Below are positions 63,269 through 64,000 of a DNA stretch of 64,000 bases, piece after piece (positions within the stretch are counted from its first letter, which is position 1; each line of letters starts with the position of its first letter). The stretch is taken from the NCBI GenBank assembly GCA_036287865.1, contig CP126743.1, forward strand, positions 868,001 through 932,000, read 5' to 3'. The position numbers were made by a program, and so were the translations under genes. This stretch comes from Fluviibacter phosphoraccumulans_A (GTDB lineage: Bacteria > Pseudomonadota > Gammaproteobacteria > Burkholderiales > Rhodocyclaceae). The notes beneath the pieces are model-generated. The model saw only the letters and a list, made by a program, of their open reading frames with translations. It was not told where the DNA came from and did not search any database.

Positions 63269-63754
63269 GTCGTTGTTACCAAACAAATGTATCAGGGCGG
63301 CATCGGGCGGCAGGATAGCAAAGGGACATGGGCGTTGACGCGCCTTGGCCCGCTTCAGTACCAGGTTATCCCGGCTGATCAACAGATCGGCTTTGGCGTA
63401 TTGCGCCAGTTCCAGAAACATCTGGTCATCCGGGTCCCGGCATTTGGGCAGGAGCGGGAGGTCGGCATCGCTCGGCTTTGCCGGAACAATCGTCAGATGC
63501 GCTCGATAACGTTGTAACAGATTGTCGCGACTGGCGGCGTCGAGGCGAAACTGGGGGTACCCCGTGACTCTTTCCAGCTCGAGCAGCGTATGTTCGTTCG
63601 CCAGGCAGATTACGTGGTCACTACTAATCGCTTGCGCCAGTTGGGCCAGCGGTGGCGCCTGAAAATGAAACAGATCCATCACCACGTTCGTATCCAGCAC
63701 CAATCGGGGTGGTGTCTCTATGACTGAAACTATCGACACGTCAACGCTTTCCAT
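63242..63754 (-). CDS. PIN-domain putative nuclease (PIN_3-like)
   Basis: A 170-residue PIN-domain protein. LVLDTNVVMDLF, a central glutamate in HTLLELERV, and DPDDQMFLELAQYAKADLLISRD supply the acid residues for metal-dependent RNase activity. Often called a toxin, but no antitoxin gene is next to it. It converges on yaaA and its first 35 bases overlap the divergent YkgJ-type gene, so a GTG start further in is possible. Confidence 0.82.
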   Translation of the reverse strand: MESVDVSIVSVIETPPRLVLDTNVVMDLFHFQAPPLAQLAQAISSDHVICLANEHTLLELERVTGYPQFRLDAASRDNLLQRYRAHLTIVPAKPSDADLPLLPKCRDPDDQMFLELAQYAKADLLISRDNLVLKRAKARQRPCPFAILPPDAALIHLFGNNDSGNASTEN

Positions 63755-64000
63755 CTGTGAACGCTGTGGTGCTTGCTGCGCGGCGTATCGCGTGGACTTT
63801 CATCCTGCGGAACTGGCCAAGACTGCGCAGAGCAGTGGTGTTCCACCAGAGATGACTATCGTGCTCACACCCAAGCTCATGCGCATGAAAGGTACCGATG
63901 AGACATCCTCGCGTTGTGTGGCTTTGACCGGAGAGATCGGGCAGCAGGTGGGCTGCAGTATTTATGCCGATAGGCCTTCCACTTGCCATGAGTTTAATCC
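63720..64000 (+). CDS. YkgJ-family cysteine cluster protein (3' end outside window)
   Basis: Open from ATG 63720 to the window end, 93 complete codons. ICERCGACC (residues 12-20), RCVAL, GCSIYADRPSTCHEF supply the cysteines of the YkgJ/Fe-S-or-Zn cluster family. Function is unknown. Incomplete. Confidence 0.85.
   Translation, partial: MTETIDTSTLSICERCGACCAAYRVDFHPAELAKTAQSSGVPPEMTIVLTPKLMRMKGTDETSSRCVALTGEIGQQVGCSIYADRPSTCHEFN

Noticed and set aside
63242..63754. Toxin-antitoxin module
   Set aside because: PIN domain present but no antitoxin frame on either side.

Overview
The window looks like chromosomal DNA of a Gram-negative betaproteobacterium. The evidence is gene content and order: ndk-rlmN-pilF-rodZ-ispG-hisS-yfgM-bamB-der-hfq-hflX-hflK-hflC-hisZ-purA, then tRNA-Leu, rnr and rlmB; priB between rpsF and rpsR; a cysI-DUF934-cysH-cysDN sulfate operon beside cysB; and a DUF2863 gene. 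I cannot name the genus. There are no phage genes, insertion sequences or CRISPR arrays, and no gene-free stretch longer than about 300 bases.

Layout. 1-15.9 kb (+) is a dense housekeeping run: nucleotide metabolism, RNA modification, type IV pilus and cell-shape proteins, isoprenoid synthesis, outer-membrane assembly, ribosome assembly, Hfq and the HflKC complex. 15.9-19.6 kb holds a tRNA-Leu(CAG) gene on the minus strand, back to back with rnr-rlmB. 19.6-27.0 kb (-) is a sulfate assimilation operon that goes from APS directly to sulfite and sulfide, with cysB divergent at 27.1 kb. 28.1-31.9 kb is the S6-PriB-S18-L9-DnaB cluster and a TSUP transporter. 32.0-36.6 kb (-) has small lipoproteins, a transglutaminase-fold protein that lacks its expected catalytic residues, PhoH and Bcp. 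36.7-44.3 kb (-) is a complete cytoplasmic and membrane set for 4-amino-4-deoxy-L-arabinose modification of lipid A (arnT, one SMR-type flippase subunit, arnB, arnC, a split arnA, arnD). 44.4-48.4 kb is alaA-hom-thrC. 48.5-51.3 kb is gcvH, nadC and nnr; 51.5-55.4 kb is purL; 55.5-57.3 kb has a parvulin, a YciI protein and YciB. 57.3-61.2 kb is a biotin operon (bioA-F-H-C-D), preceded by a DUF2863 gene. yaaA, a PIN-domain gene and a YkgJ-type gene close the window.

The most striking feature is decay. Every biotin gene in the window is broken: a deletion joins bioA to bioF in frame, a second deletion removes the PLP-lysine segment of bioF, bioF, bioH and bioC carry nonsense codons, and bioD is frameshifted. 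The adjoining DUF2863 gene is also broken. Elsewhere hflX carries two in-frame TAG codons, gcvH one TAG at a conserved tryptophan, and a spermidine-synthase-like gene two frameshifts. Long genes nearby (purL, rnr, arnT, dnaB) are intact, so this looks like selective loss of function. It suggests a lineage that obtains biotin from its surroundings, while cysteine synthesis and cationic lipid A modification remain intact.

A second notable structure is a near-ideal sigma70-type promoter for tRNA-Leu whose -35 box overlaps the start codon of rnr on the opposite strand, so any rnr message started upstream would carry the complement of the tRNA.
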